The notes beneath the pieces are model-generated. The model saw nothing but the letters and a program-made list of their open reading frames with translations. It was not told the origin of the DNA and did no database searches. The position numbers and the translations under genes are program-made. Below are positions 1-5,912 of a stretch of 6,064 nucleotides of DNA, one piece after another. The stretch's first letter is position 1. Each line of letters opens with the position of its first letter. This DNA comes from DATBIO01 sp036556965. GTDB taxonomy: Bacteria; Acidobacteriota; Vicinamibacteria; Fen-336. The stretch is from NCBI GenBank assembly GCA_036556965.1, contig DATBIO010000276.1:1-6064 (forward strand), read 5' to 3'.

Positions 1-138
1 AGGCCGAGGAAGCGCGCAAGGCGGAGGAGAAGCGCAAGGCGGAGGAGGCGCGCAAGGCCGAGGAAGCGCGCAAGGCGGAGGAGAAGCGCAAGGCGGAGGA
101 GGCGCGCAAGGCCGAGGAAGCGCGCAAGGCGGAGGAGA
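1..138 (+). repeat. Perfect 54-base coding tandem repeat, about 2.6 copies visible
   Basis: Copies begin at 1, 55 and 109. They are identical base for base until 139, where G replaces A and the array decays. Each unit encodes three hexapeptides, AEEARK, AEEKRK and AEEARK, and each of the three has its own synonymous codon choice (for example GCC GAG GAA versus GCG GAG GAG), which is preserved between copies. So the 54-base unit, not the 18-base hexapeptide, was the last thing duplicated. The array probably continues to the left of the window. The product would be a long charged alpha helix (coiled coil or single helix). Confidence 0.95.
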
Positions 139-752
139 GGCGGCGCGCGGAGGAAGCCCGGCAGGCCGAGGCGGCACGCGCCCGCGCGGCGCGCGAGGCG
201 TCCGAGCGGGAGGCGCGGGTCCACGACGCGGAGACGCTCACGCGCCTGCCGGAGACGCTCCCGGCGCCGCCCACCGACCAGACGCTCGTCCCCGCCGCGC
301 GGACGACGGAGGAGACGGCCGGAGGCGGCCGCGCCCGCGCCGTGGGCATCGCGGCCGGCCTGCTCGTCGCCCTGATCGTGGGCGTGATCGCGTACCGCGC
401 GCTGCGCCCCACCCCCCAGCCCACGCCGTCGCCGGTGACGGATCTGGCCTCGCCTTCCCCCGGACCCAGCCCCGTGCCCGCCGCGACCGGGACCCTGGTG
501 GTGGACGCCGTGCCCTGGGGCGAGATCACGGAGATCGTGGACGGGGACGGCCGCCGCCACCAGCCGCGCAGCCCCTACACGCCGGTGGCGCTCACCATCG
601 CCCCCGGCCGCTACCGGGTGTCGGTGAAGACGCCGGAGGCCGGCGCCCCCGTGGTCCTCTCGGCCACGGTGGAAGCGGGCCGCATCGCCAGCGTGCGCGC
701 GGCGCCGCGGCCGGTCGACGTGGCGGACTACTTCCGCCGCACGGGATTCTGA
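1..752 (+). CDS. C-terminal part of a membrane protein: charged repeat helix, one membrane segment, PEGA-like tail (possible Ser/Thr kinase)
   Basis: The frame starting at base 3 is open from the window edge to the TGA at 750-752, so the gene begins upstream. In order, the visible protein has: repeated hexapeptides AEE(A/K)RK (bases 3 to about 150), decaying into an Ala/Arg/Glu-rich stretch (to about 225); a Pro/Thr linker; one hydrophobic segment, GIAAGLLVALIVGVIAY (345-395); a Pro/Ser/Thr linker rich in TP and SP pairs (about 400-488); and a beta-rich domain starting GTLVVDAVPWGEI (489 to about 701), ending in DYFRRTGF. The last domain resembles PEGA-type surface domains. The charged helix would be cytoplasmic and the PEGA-like domain outside. 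From memory, such tails end many acidobacterial Ser/Thr protein kinases, so a kinase domain upstream is my inference; it cannot be seen. A TolA-like or other membrane-anchored coiled-coil protein is the alternative. A GTG at 342 could be mistaken for a start, but it sits inside the membrane segment and the frame stays open before it. Confidence 0.8.
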   Translation, partial: AEEARKAEEKRKAEEARKAEEARKAEEKRKAEEARKAEEARKAEERRRAEEARQAEAARARAAREASEREARVHDAETLTRLPETLPAPPTDQTLVPAARTTEETAGGGRARAVGIAAGLLVALIVGVIAYRALRPTPQPTPSPVTDLASPSPGPSPVPAATGTLVVDAVPWGEITEIVDGDGRRHQPRSPYTPVALTIAPGRYRVSVKTPEAGAPVVLSATVEAGRIASVRAAPRPVDVADYFRRTGF

Positions 753-754
753 GC

Positions 755-1852
755 GTGAGGGCCTCCCCGCGCGCGACGGCGACCTTCACCGCGGCGGCGC
801 TCCTGGCCGGCGCCCTGGCCGCGCGTGCCGATTACCGCGACAGCTACCGCAAGGGCCTGGAGGCGGTGGACAAGGGGAACTGGCCCGAGGTCGTCCGCCG
901 CATGCAGGAGGCCGCGGCCGAGCAGCCGCGCGAGGGCGAGCGCGTCAAGCTCTACGGCATGCGCTTCGAGGACTACCTCCCCCACTACTACCTCGGCCTG
1001 GGACGCTTCCAGACCGGGGACTGCCAGGGCGCGCTGCAGGCGTGGGCGGCCTCCGAGGGGCAGGGGGCGGTGAGCCGATCCGGCCAGTACAAGACGCTGG
1101 TGCGGAACAAGCAGGCCTGCGAGACGCGCCTGGCCCAGGCGCGTCCGTCGCCGTCGCCGGACACCAGGCCGGCGGGGCCGGATCCCACGGCGGTCGCGCA
1201 GGCCGTCCAGGCGGCCGAGGCGCAGGTCGCGCGGGCGGCGCAGCTGGCGGACGCGGTGGGGGCGCTGGCCTCCGACCCGGATCTCTCGCGCACCTGGGCG
1301 TCCGAGCAGGCCCTGGGCGGCGCGGAGGGCCAGGCCCGCGGCGCGCTGGGCACCGCGCGCGAGCGGCTGGACAGCGGGCGGCGCAAGCCGGACCTGGCCG
1401 CGCTGGTGGAGGCGCGCGACCTGGCCCAGGGCGCGGCGCGCCAGCTCGAGGGCGTGCGGCGCGAGGCGACGGCGCGTCGCGAGGCGGCGGCGCGCGCCGC
1501 GGAGAAGCGCCTCCAGGACGAGCTGCGTGCGGCCAACGCGGCCCCGGGAGCGGGGGCGCCGCCCGCCCCGCTCTTCCTGGCCGCGGGCGCGTATTTCGAA
1601 GGCCGCTACCAGCTCGCCCAGGAGATGCTGGCCGGTCCCGCCGCGCTGGGCGGGCGCGCCGGCGCCCAGGCCCTGCTGCTGCGCGCGGCGGCGCGCCACG
1701 CCCTGTACCTGATCGGCGGAGAGGCGGACGACACTCTCAAGCAGGCGGCCCTGAGCGACGTCGCGTCGTGCCGCAAGCGCGACCCCGCCTTCGCGCCCGA
1801 CCCCCGCTTCTTCTCGCCGCGCTTCCGCGATTTCTTCCGGAACGGCGGCTGA
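755..1852 (+). CDS. Exported TPR-like/helical protein, partner of the upstream PEGA-tail protein
   Basis: The protein has 365 residues and starts at a GTG two bases after the upstream stop. Only a weak GGGA lies ahead of it, so translational coupling is likely. Residues 1-25 look like a signal peptide: Arg2 and Arg6, a hydrophobic run, and an A-R-A cleavage site before Asp26. Residues 27-58 and about 75-105 look like TPR helices (YRKGLEAVDKGNWPEVVRRM; LPHYYLGLGRFQTGDCQGAL). Residues 145-260 are an Ala/Arg/Glu-rich helical stretch, probably coiled coil, after a Pro-rich break at 131-144. Residues 272-365 form another helical repeat ending in DPAFAPDPRFFSPRFRDFF, which looks like a conserved signature. 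Cysteines are at 90, 122 and 339. No catalytic motif is visible. It is probably a periplasmic binding or scaffold protein working with the upstream membrane protein. The family has no name I can give with confidence. Confidence 0.85.
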   Translation: MRASPRATATFTAAALLAGALAARADYRDSYRKGLEAVDKGNWPEVVRRMQEAAAEQPREGERVKLYGMRFEDYLPHYYLGLGRFQTGDCQGALQAWAASEGQGAVSRSGQYKTLVRNKQACETRLAQARPSPSPDTRPAGPDPTAVAQAVQAAEAQVARAAQLADAVGALASDPDLSRTWASEQALGGAEGQARGALGTARERLDSGRRKPDLAALVEARDLAQGAARQLEGVRREATARREAAARAAEKRLQDELRAANAAPGAGAPPAPLFLAAGAYFEGRYQLAQEMLAGPAALGGRAGAQALLLRAAARHALYLIGGEADDTLKQAALSDVASCRKRDPAFAPDPRFFSPRFRDFFRNGG

Positions 1853-1859
1853 GCCGGCC

Positions 1860-2687
1860 CTACTTCCGGTCCAGCGCCTCCAGCGAGTCCCGCGCCTTGG
1901 GGGTGATGGGGTGGTGCGGGTAGTGGTTGATGCAGGTCTTGAGGGCGGCGCGGGCGAGGCCCGGCTTGCCCCAGGCCGCGTAGAGGCGGCCCAGCAGGTA
2001 ATGGAGGCGGGCGTCGAACTCCGGCGCCGGCGGCAGCTCCAGCGCCTCCTTGATGACCGCCTCCGACTCCGCGAAGCGGTCCTCCGACTTCTGCACGCCC
2101 GCCAGCAGCAGCCGCGTGCGCTTGCGCTCGGACAGCGGGCGCTTGCCGTCCAGCTTCCGCGCGCGGCCCAGCAGGTCCTTGGCGTCGCGGTAGGACTCCT
2201 GCTCGAACAGGTGCACGCCGAACTCGGCCAGGGCCACGGCGTTGGACCCGTCGGTGCGGAGGGTGTCCTCCCACGCCATGACCCGCGCCGCCGTCTCCTT
2301 GGCCGCGTTCATGGTGGCCGGGAACTGCCCCGGACCCTGGTAGGTGGAGATGCGCAGCACGGGGTTGCCCGCCGGCGAGAGGAACAGGATGGTGGGGAGC
2401 GTGGTGACCTCGTACTTGAGGGCGATGGCGGTCTGGCGCGATCCCCCCTCCGTGTCCACCTTGACGGGGATGAAGTCGCGGCTCAGGCGCACGACCTCGG
2501 GATCCACGTAGGTGGTCTGGTCCAGGCGCTGGCACCAGCCGCACCAGTCCGCCCAGAAGTCCACCATGATGGGCTTGCGGGCGGCGCGCGCCTTCTTCAG
2601 GGCCACCGTCCACTGGCTCTCCCAGCGCACGCTCTCCGGGGCGCCCGCCGCCACGACGGTGGCGGCGAGAGCGAGGTGCAGGATCAT
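1860..2687 (-). CDS. Exported thioredoxin-fold protein with C-terminal TPR-like region
   Basis: The protein has 275 residues. The ATG at 2687 was chosen because it overlaps the upstream gene's TGA as ATGA and opens a hydrophobic leader (ILHLALAATVVAAGA), a probable signal peptide, though it lacks the usual basic N-terminus. An in-frame start at 2783 would add 32 Arg/Pro-rich residues lying inside the neighbouring gene, and is rejected. The thioredoxin fold has FWADWCGWCQ, with redox cysteines 49 and 52, and a cis-proline at 98 in TTLPTILF. The central pair is Gly-Trp rather than thioredoxin's Gly-Pro, as in many DsbD-C/thioredoxin_7-type proteins, so it is more likely a disulfide reductase or isomerase outside the cytoplasm than a general thioredoxin. 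Residues about 150-275 are helical and TPR-like (FGVHLFEQESYRDAKDLLGR; LHYLLGRLYAAWGKPGLARA), probably for partner binding. It is the last gene of the argS operon. Confidence 0.88.
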   Translation of the reverse strand: MILHLALAATVVAAGAPESVRWESQWTVALKKARAARKPIMVDFWADWCGWCQRLDQTTYVDPEVVRLSRDFIPVKVDTEGGSRQTAIALKYEVTTLPTILFLSPAGNPVLRISTYQGPGQFPATMNAAKETAARVMAWEDTLRTDGSNAVALAEFGVHLFEQESYRDAKDLLGRARKLDGKRPLSERKRTRLLLAGVQKSEDRFAESEAVIKEALELPPAPEFDARLHYLLGRLYAAWGKPGLARAALKTCINHYPHHPITPKARDSLEALDRK

Positions 2688-3409
2688 GGCCGGGGCGCGC
2701 TCCTCGTCCCCGAGGCGGACACGAGGGCCTCGAACAGCGGCTGGAAGGCGCCCCCGTGGTCCCAGAAGGACTCGGGATGCCACTGCACGCCCACCACGAA
2801 GGCGCGGCCCGGCATCTCGATCCCCTCCACCACGCCGTCGTCCACCGCGCTCGCGGAGACGACCAGGCCTCGGCCCAGCTGCCTGACCGCCTGGTGATGA
2901 AAGCTGTTCACCGCCACGGTGTCCCGCCCGAGGATCGCGCGCAGGCGCGTGCCGGGCAAGACCCGGACGTCGTGGGCGTTGTGCCAGCGCTCGACGTCCG
3001 GGTCATGGTCTACAAATCCCTGAATTTGAGACGGAATGTCCTGGACCAGCGTTCCCCCCGTGGCAACGTTTAACACCTGATGGCCCCGGCAGATAGCGAG
3101 GATGGGCAGGTCCGTTTCCAGGGCGGCCCGGCACAGGGACAGCTCGAAGCGGTCGCGCTCGGGGATGACGCGGCCCAGGGCGGGATGCGCCGCCTCCCCG
3201 TAGTGCCCGGGGTCCACGTCGGCTCCCCCGGTCAGGAGGAGACCGTCGAGGCGCGCCACGTGTTCGCGCGCGTCCTCGGGCGTGCCCGGCGCGAGCACCA
3301 CGGGCAGGCCGCCCCCCGCTTCCACCGCCCGCACGTAGTCGTCGCGCAGCGCGAAGACGTCGGGCTTCTCGGAGTAGCCGATGGTGACGCCGATGAGGGG
3401 GCGGGCCAT
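2684..3409 (-). CDS. Class I glutamine-amidotransferase-like gamma-glutamyl hydrolase (PuuD-like family)
   Basis: The protein has 241 residues, about the usual length for this family (peptidase C26). Visible landmarks are RPLIGVTIGYSEK at the start, the oxyanion-side strand GLLLTGGADVDPGHYGE (56-72), the nucleophile elbow AICRGHQVLNVATGGTL with Cys107, NSFHHQAV (168-175), and QWHPES with His211 and Glu213 completing the catalytic triad. Family members cleave gamma-glutamyl amide bonds; the best-known, PuuD, hydrolyses gamma-glutamyl-GABA in putrescine breakdown. No other putrescine gene is present, so the substrate here is uncertain and I give no symbol. It is cytoplasmic, with no leader. It lies 31 bases after argS, and its TGA overlaps the next gene's ATG by 4 bases, so it is in the same operon. 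No clear ribosome binding site precedes it. Confidence 0.93.
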   Translation of the reverse strand: MARPLIGVTIGYSEKPDVFALRDDYVRAVEAGGGLPVVLAPGTPEDAREHVARLDGLLLTGGADVDPGHYGEAAHPALGRVIPERDRFELSLCRAALETDLPILAICRGHQVLNVATGGTLVQDIPSQIQGFVDHDPDVERWHNAHDVRVLPGTRLRAILGRDTVAVNSFHHQAVRQLGRGLVVSASAVDDGVVEGIEMPGRAFVVGVQWHPESFWDHGGAFQPLFEALVSASGTRSAPRP

Positions 3410-3440
3410 CAGGCGCGGCCGCGGCGGAGGGCGCCGGGCC

Positions 3441-5393
3441 TCACATGCGCTCCGGGACGGGGATGCCGAGCAGGGAGGTGAGGACGGACATCTGCAGGAG
3501 GAAGGCGTCCACCACCAGCGTGCGGAAGGCGCGGCGGGCGTCGTCCTCCGCGTAGAGCACCGAGTACCTCGGCTTCTGGTAGTAGGCGTGGAAGGCCTGG
3601 GCCACCGCGAAGGCGTGCTTGGCCAGGAGGGCCACCTCCTCGCCGCGCACGGCCTGCTCGGCGATCTCCTCCGTCCGCGCCATCAGCATGAAGAGCGCCC
3701 ACACCTCGTCGCCCTCCTCGCCCTCGAGGAAGGGCCCGAGGTCGAGGGCTTCGCCGGCCGCGCGCAGGGCGGAGACGGAATGCCCGGCCTCCTCCAGCCT
3801 GGCCAGGATGTTGCGCGCCCGCACGACCCCGTTCTGCACGTAGGGCCCGGTCTCGCCGGTGAAGGCCAGCGCCTCCTCCATGTCGAAGGTGATGACCTTG
3901 GTGCGGCCGAACTTCAGGAGGAAGTAGCGCAGCGCCCCCACCGCCACCGCGCGCGCCGTGCGCTCCAACGCCGCCTGGCCGCGCTCCGGGTCGCGCGCCG
4001 TCACCTCGGCGCCGGCCTTGGCCACCAGCGCGTCCACGAGGTCGTCGGCCTTGACCCCCAGGCCCTTGCGCCCGGAGACCTTCACCGCGGACTCGTCCTC
4101 GGAGACGGCGAAGCCGAGGGCGCGCGCGGTGTCCGGCGACAGCGTCACCTTCTCGTAGGCCAGGTGGTGGCTGTTCTCCGCCGCCTCGCGGTGACCCAGC
4201 GCCGCCACCCCCGCCTTCACCACCCGCTGGGGATACGACTGGCCCACGTCGATGACGTTGTAGACCTCGCGCGCGTGGCCGAAGCGGGGAGCGTCCGCCT
4301 CGCCCGCCGCCTCCCCGCCCTTGGTCGTCCACACCGCGTGGCCGTCCGCCTCGGTGCGGTGGCGCCGGTAGCGGAAGTCGCGGTCGAGGAGCCCCAGCTT
4401 CCAGAGCTGGTAGGCGATGTCCTTGCCCGTGTAGGTCACGGTGCCGTTGGAGCGCACGATGATCTTGTCCTCGTCCACCGCCTCGTCGCCGCCCATCATC
4501 AGGACCCAGCAGCCCGCGTTCTTGCCCTCCGTCTCCAGGCGGATGGCCCCGCGCTCCTTGAGCCGCGCGAAGGCCTCCTCCCAGAAGTGCTGGTGGAGCA
4601 CGTCGCTCTCGTGCACGAGCAGGTCGTAGCGGATGTCCAGGCGGCCCATGGTGGCCAGGTGCCGGTCCACGATGCGCGCCGCGATGTGGGCGGCCAGGCG
4701 CGCGGTCTCGTTGCCGCCCTGCTCGATGGCGTGGAAGGCCTCCGCCTGCAGGGCGCGCCGCGCGGGGTCGGCGGCGTAGAAGTCCCCCACCCGCGCGTAG
4801 AGGTCCCAGCAGTAGTAGTCGAAGCGCCCGTCCATCCGCTCCACGTCCGCCAGCGTCCTGCCCTCGAGGTGCTGGAAGCCGACCACCACGTCCGCCACCT
4901 GCACCCCCGTGTCGTCGATGTAGTTCTGCACGCCCACCTCGCGGCCGCGGTGGCGGAGCACGCGCACGAAGGTGTCGCCCAGCACGGCGTTGCGGACATG
5001 GCCCACGTGCGCCGCCTTGTTGGGGTTGATGCTGGTGTGCTCGACGATGACCCTCCCGGGCCGCGTCGCGGGAGGGGCGGGGAAGCGCAGCGCGCCCAGG
5101 AGCTCGCGCGCGATGGCCGCGCGCCGCAGGAACAGGTTCACGTATCCGCCCCCCGCGACCTCGGCCCGCCGCACGTCGGGCGCGGCGGCCAGGGCCCCGG
5201 CCAGCGCCTGCGCGATCTCGCGCGGGCTCCGGCGCAGCGTCCTGGCCAGGTCGAAGGGGGCGGTCAGGGCGAGGTCGCCCATCTCCGGCCGGGGCGGGTA
5301 CTGGATGGCGCTGTCGGGGGGATCCACGCCGAAGGCGTCGCGGACGGCCCGTCGCAGGGCGTCGCCGAGGCGTTCATGTAATTGGAGGATCAT
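3441..5393 (-). CDS. argS: Arginyl-tRNA synthetase (class I)
   Basis: The enzyme charges tRNA-Arg with arginine in the cytoplasm. Residues 1-95 match the ArgRS-specific N-terminal domain (PPRPEMGDLALTAPFDLAR; GGGYVNLFL). The catalytic core has EHTSINPNKAAHVGHVRNA: the HIGH motif is HVGH at 129-132, with the ArgRS lysine three residues before it (Lys126). The KMSKS region is degenerate, VKVSGRKGLGVKADDL (437-452). YTGKDIAYQLWKLG (321-334) is the conserved DIAY region. The DALR anticodon-binding domain runs from about 515 (TGPYVQNGVVRARNIL) to the end (LTSLLGIPVPERM). At 650 residues it is longer than the usual 550-600; extra sequence lies around 340-380. The start is secure: an in-frame TAA at 5412-5414 leaves only the ATG at 5393. 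It is the first gene of the minus-strand operon. The DIAY and NPNK variants recall archaeal-type or non-model bacterial ArgRSs. Confidence 0.97.
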   Translation of the reverse strand: MILQLHERLGDALRRAVRDAFGVDPPDSAIQYPPRPEMGDLALTAPFDLARTLRRSPREIAQALAGALAAAPDVRRAEVAGGGYVNLFLRRAAIARELLGALRFPAPPATRPGRVIVEHTSINPNKAAHVGHVRNAVLGDTFVRVLRHRGREVGVQNYIDDTGVQVADVVVGFQHLEGRTLADVERMDGRFDYYCWDLYARVGDFYAADPARRALQAEAFHAIEQGGNETARLAAHIAARIVDRHLATMGRLDIRYDLLVHESDVLHQHFWEEAFARLKERGAIRLETEGKNAGCWVLMMGGDEAVDEDKIIVRSNGTVTYTGKDIAYQLWKLGLLDRDFRYRRHRTEADGHAVWTTKGGEAAGEADAPRFGHAREVYNVIDVGQSYPQRVVKAGVAALGHREAAENSHHLAYEKVTLSPDTARALGFAVSEDESAVKVSGRKGLGVKADDLVDALVAKAGAEVTARDPERGQAALERTARAVAVGALRYFLLKFGRTKVITFDMEEALAFTGETGPYVQNGVVRARNILARLEEAGHSVSALRAAGEALDLGPFLEGEEGDEVWALFMLMARTEEIAEQAVRGEEVALLAKHAFAVAQAFHAYYQKPRYSVLYAEDDARRAFRTLVVDAFLLQMSVLTSLLGIPVPERM

Positions 5394-5447
5394 GGCGACA
5401 AAGCCCCGATTTTAGCCGTCGGACGGACCTTCTGCTAGGATCCGGAC
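5394..5447. promoter_or_regulatory. Divergent intergenic region, likely promoters for argS and the DsbD-alpha-like gene
   Basis: This 54-base gap between divergent starts includes the least G+C-rich patch nearby. On the minus strand TAAAAT (5414-5409) is a fair -10 box for argS, but no convincing -35 box lies 16-18 bases upstream. On the plus strand TAGGAT (5436-5441) could be a -10 box, though it sits very close to the ATG and its AGGA also serves as the ribosome binding site. A short dyad CCGT-CGG-ACGG (5416-5426) lies between them. The presence of promoters follows from the gene layout; the exact boxes are guesses. Confidence 0.4.
5437..5440 (+). promoter_or_regulatory. Ribosome binding site for the DsbD-alpha-like gene
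   Basis: AGGA lies 7 bases before the ATG at 5448. An in-frame TAG at 5436-5438 rules out any earlier start, so this ATG is fixed. Confidence 0.55.
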
Positions 5448-5855
5448 ATGGCCGTCCTCGCCGTGATCGCGCTCCTCGCCGCCGGGACGCCGGACGTGGC
5501 CGTGAGCGCTTCCTTCGTGCCCCCCGCCGGCAAGGGCAAGCCGGCCGTGGTGGCCGTGCACTTCGCCCCCCGGAACCCGGACATCCACGTCAACGAGGAC
5601 CCCGCACCGCGCCTGAAGCTCGACGCCGCGCAGACCGTGCTCGTGGAGAGGCCCGCGTCCGCGGCCAGGCCGCCCGGCAAGCCGGGACAGGCCCGCTACC
5701 TCGACACCACCTTCCCGTTGACGTTCCCGGTCTCCTGGAGCGGGGAGCCGGCGCCCGCGGTCAAGGGAGCGGTGACGTACTTCTACTGCTCGAAGCGTGA
5801 CGGCTGGTGCCGCAAGGGCACCGCCGACGTCTCCATCCCTGTCGCCAGGCACTAG
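5448..5855 (+). CDS. Small exported protein resembling the DsbD N-terminal (alpha) domain
   Basis: The protein has 135 residues. Residues 1-13 form a short hydrophobic leader (MAVLAVIALLAAG), probably a signal peptide but without basic residues. The rest looks beta-rich: VSASFVPPAGKGKPAVVAVHFA (19-40), then NPDIHVNEDPAPRLKL (43-58), LDTTFPLTFPVSW (85-97) and VTYFYCSKRDGWCRKGTADVSIPV (109-132). The strand order, the HVNEDP segment and a late cysteine pair (Cys114, Cys121) recall the immunoglobulin-like alpha domain of DsbD, which passes electrons to periplasmic partners. In DsbD the two cysteines are six residues apart; here they are seven apart, so this is a resemblance and not a proof. The membrane and C-terminal domains of full DsbD are absent, so a separate electron donor would be needed. 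It may instead be a non-redox binding domain. The start is fixed by the in-frame TAG just upstream. Confidence 0.72.
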   Translation: MAVLAVIALLAAGTPDVAVSASFVPPAGKGKPAVVAVHFAPRNPDIHVNEDPAPRLKLDAAQTVLVERPASAARPPGKPGQARYLDTTFPLTFPVSWSGEPAPAVKGAVTYFYCSKRDGWCRKGTADVSIPVARH

Positions 5856-5861
5856 CCGTCG

Positions 5862-5875
5862 CCGCCACCCGGCGG
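5862..5875 (+). terminator. Small G+C-rich hairpin between two + strand genes
   Basis: CCGCC (5862-5866), loop ACCC and GGCGG (5871-5875) form a perfect 5-base stem starting 7 bases after the TAG of the DsbD-alpha-like gene. No T-run follows, so it is at best a weak terminator or a messenger-stabilising hairpin. In sequence this G+C-rich, such stems also occur by chance. Confidence 0.25.
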
Positions 5876-5900
5876 AGTTAGAGTAGAAGCAGCCGACTGG

Positions 5901-5906
5901 AAGGAG
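5901..5906 (+). promoter_or_regulatory. Strong Shine-Dalgarno site for the last gene
   Basis: AAGGAG ends 6 bases before the ATG at 5913. It is the best ribosome binding site in the window and fixes that start. Upstream, TAGAGT (5879-5884) could be a -10 box but has no recognisable -35 box, so whether this gene has its own promoter is open. Confidence 0.85.
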
Positions 5907-5912
5907 ACACCG

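Noticed and set aside
1..138. The direct repeats considered as a CRISPR array or origin iterons
   Set aside because: The copies are adjoining with no spacers, have a period that is a multiple of three and stay in frame inside a coding region, so they are a protein repeat.
728..1699. A 323-codon open frame on the - strand opposite the TPR-like gene
   Set aside because: The product is extremely Arg/Gly/Leu-rich with no domain. The + strand frame has a signal peptide, helical repeats and tight spacing to its neighbour.
1042..1923. A 293-codon Gly/Arg/Ala-rich + strand frame, at first sight a collagen-like or Gly-rich protein
   Set aside because: It is a shifted reading of the TPR-like gene, and the Gly/Arg richness is simply what Ala/Arg/Glu codons look like out of frame.
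2688..2783. N-terminal extension of the thioredoxin-fold protein to an ATG at 2783
   Set aside because: The added 32 residues are Arg/Pro-rich, overlap the hydrolase gene's end and would bury the signal peptide. The ATG at 2687, with its 4-base overlap, is a better start.
1911..2897. A 328-codon open frame on the + strand opposite the thioredoxin and hydrolase genes
   Set aside because: It crosses two well-supported minus-strand genes, including the CGWC site, and its composition is typical of antisense frames in G+C-rich DNA.
3381..5381. A 666-codon open frame on the + strand opposite argS
   Set aside because: It is a mirror of argS, whose codons end in G or C, so stops are rare on the other strand. 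The product is a low-complexity His/Arg/Val/Gly-rich string with no recognisable motif, while the minus strand shows a complete ArgRS.
5394..5447. A T-box or similar leader controlling argS
   Set aside because: The gap is only 54 bases, far too short for a T-box, and contains no specifier or terminator-like structure.
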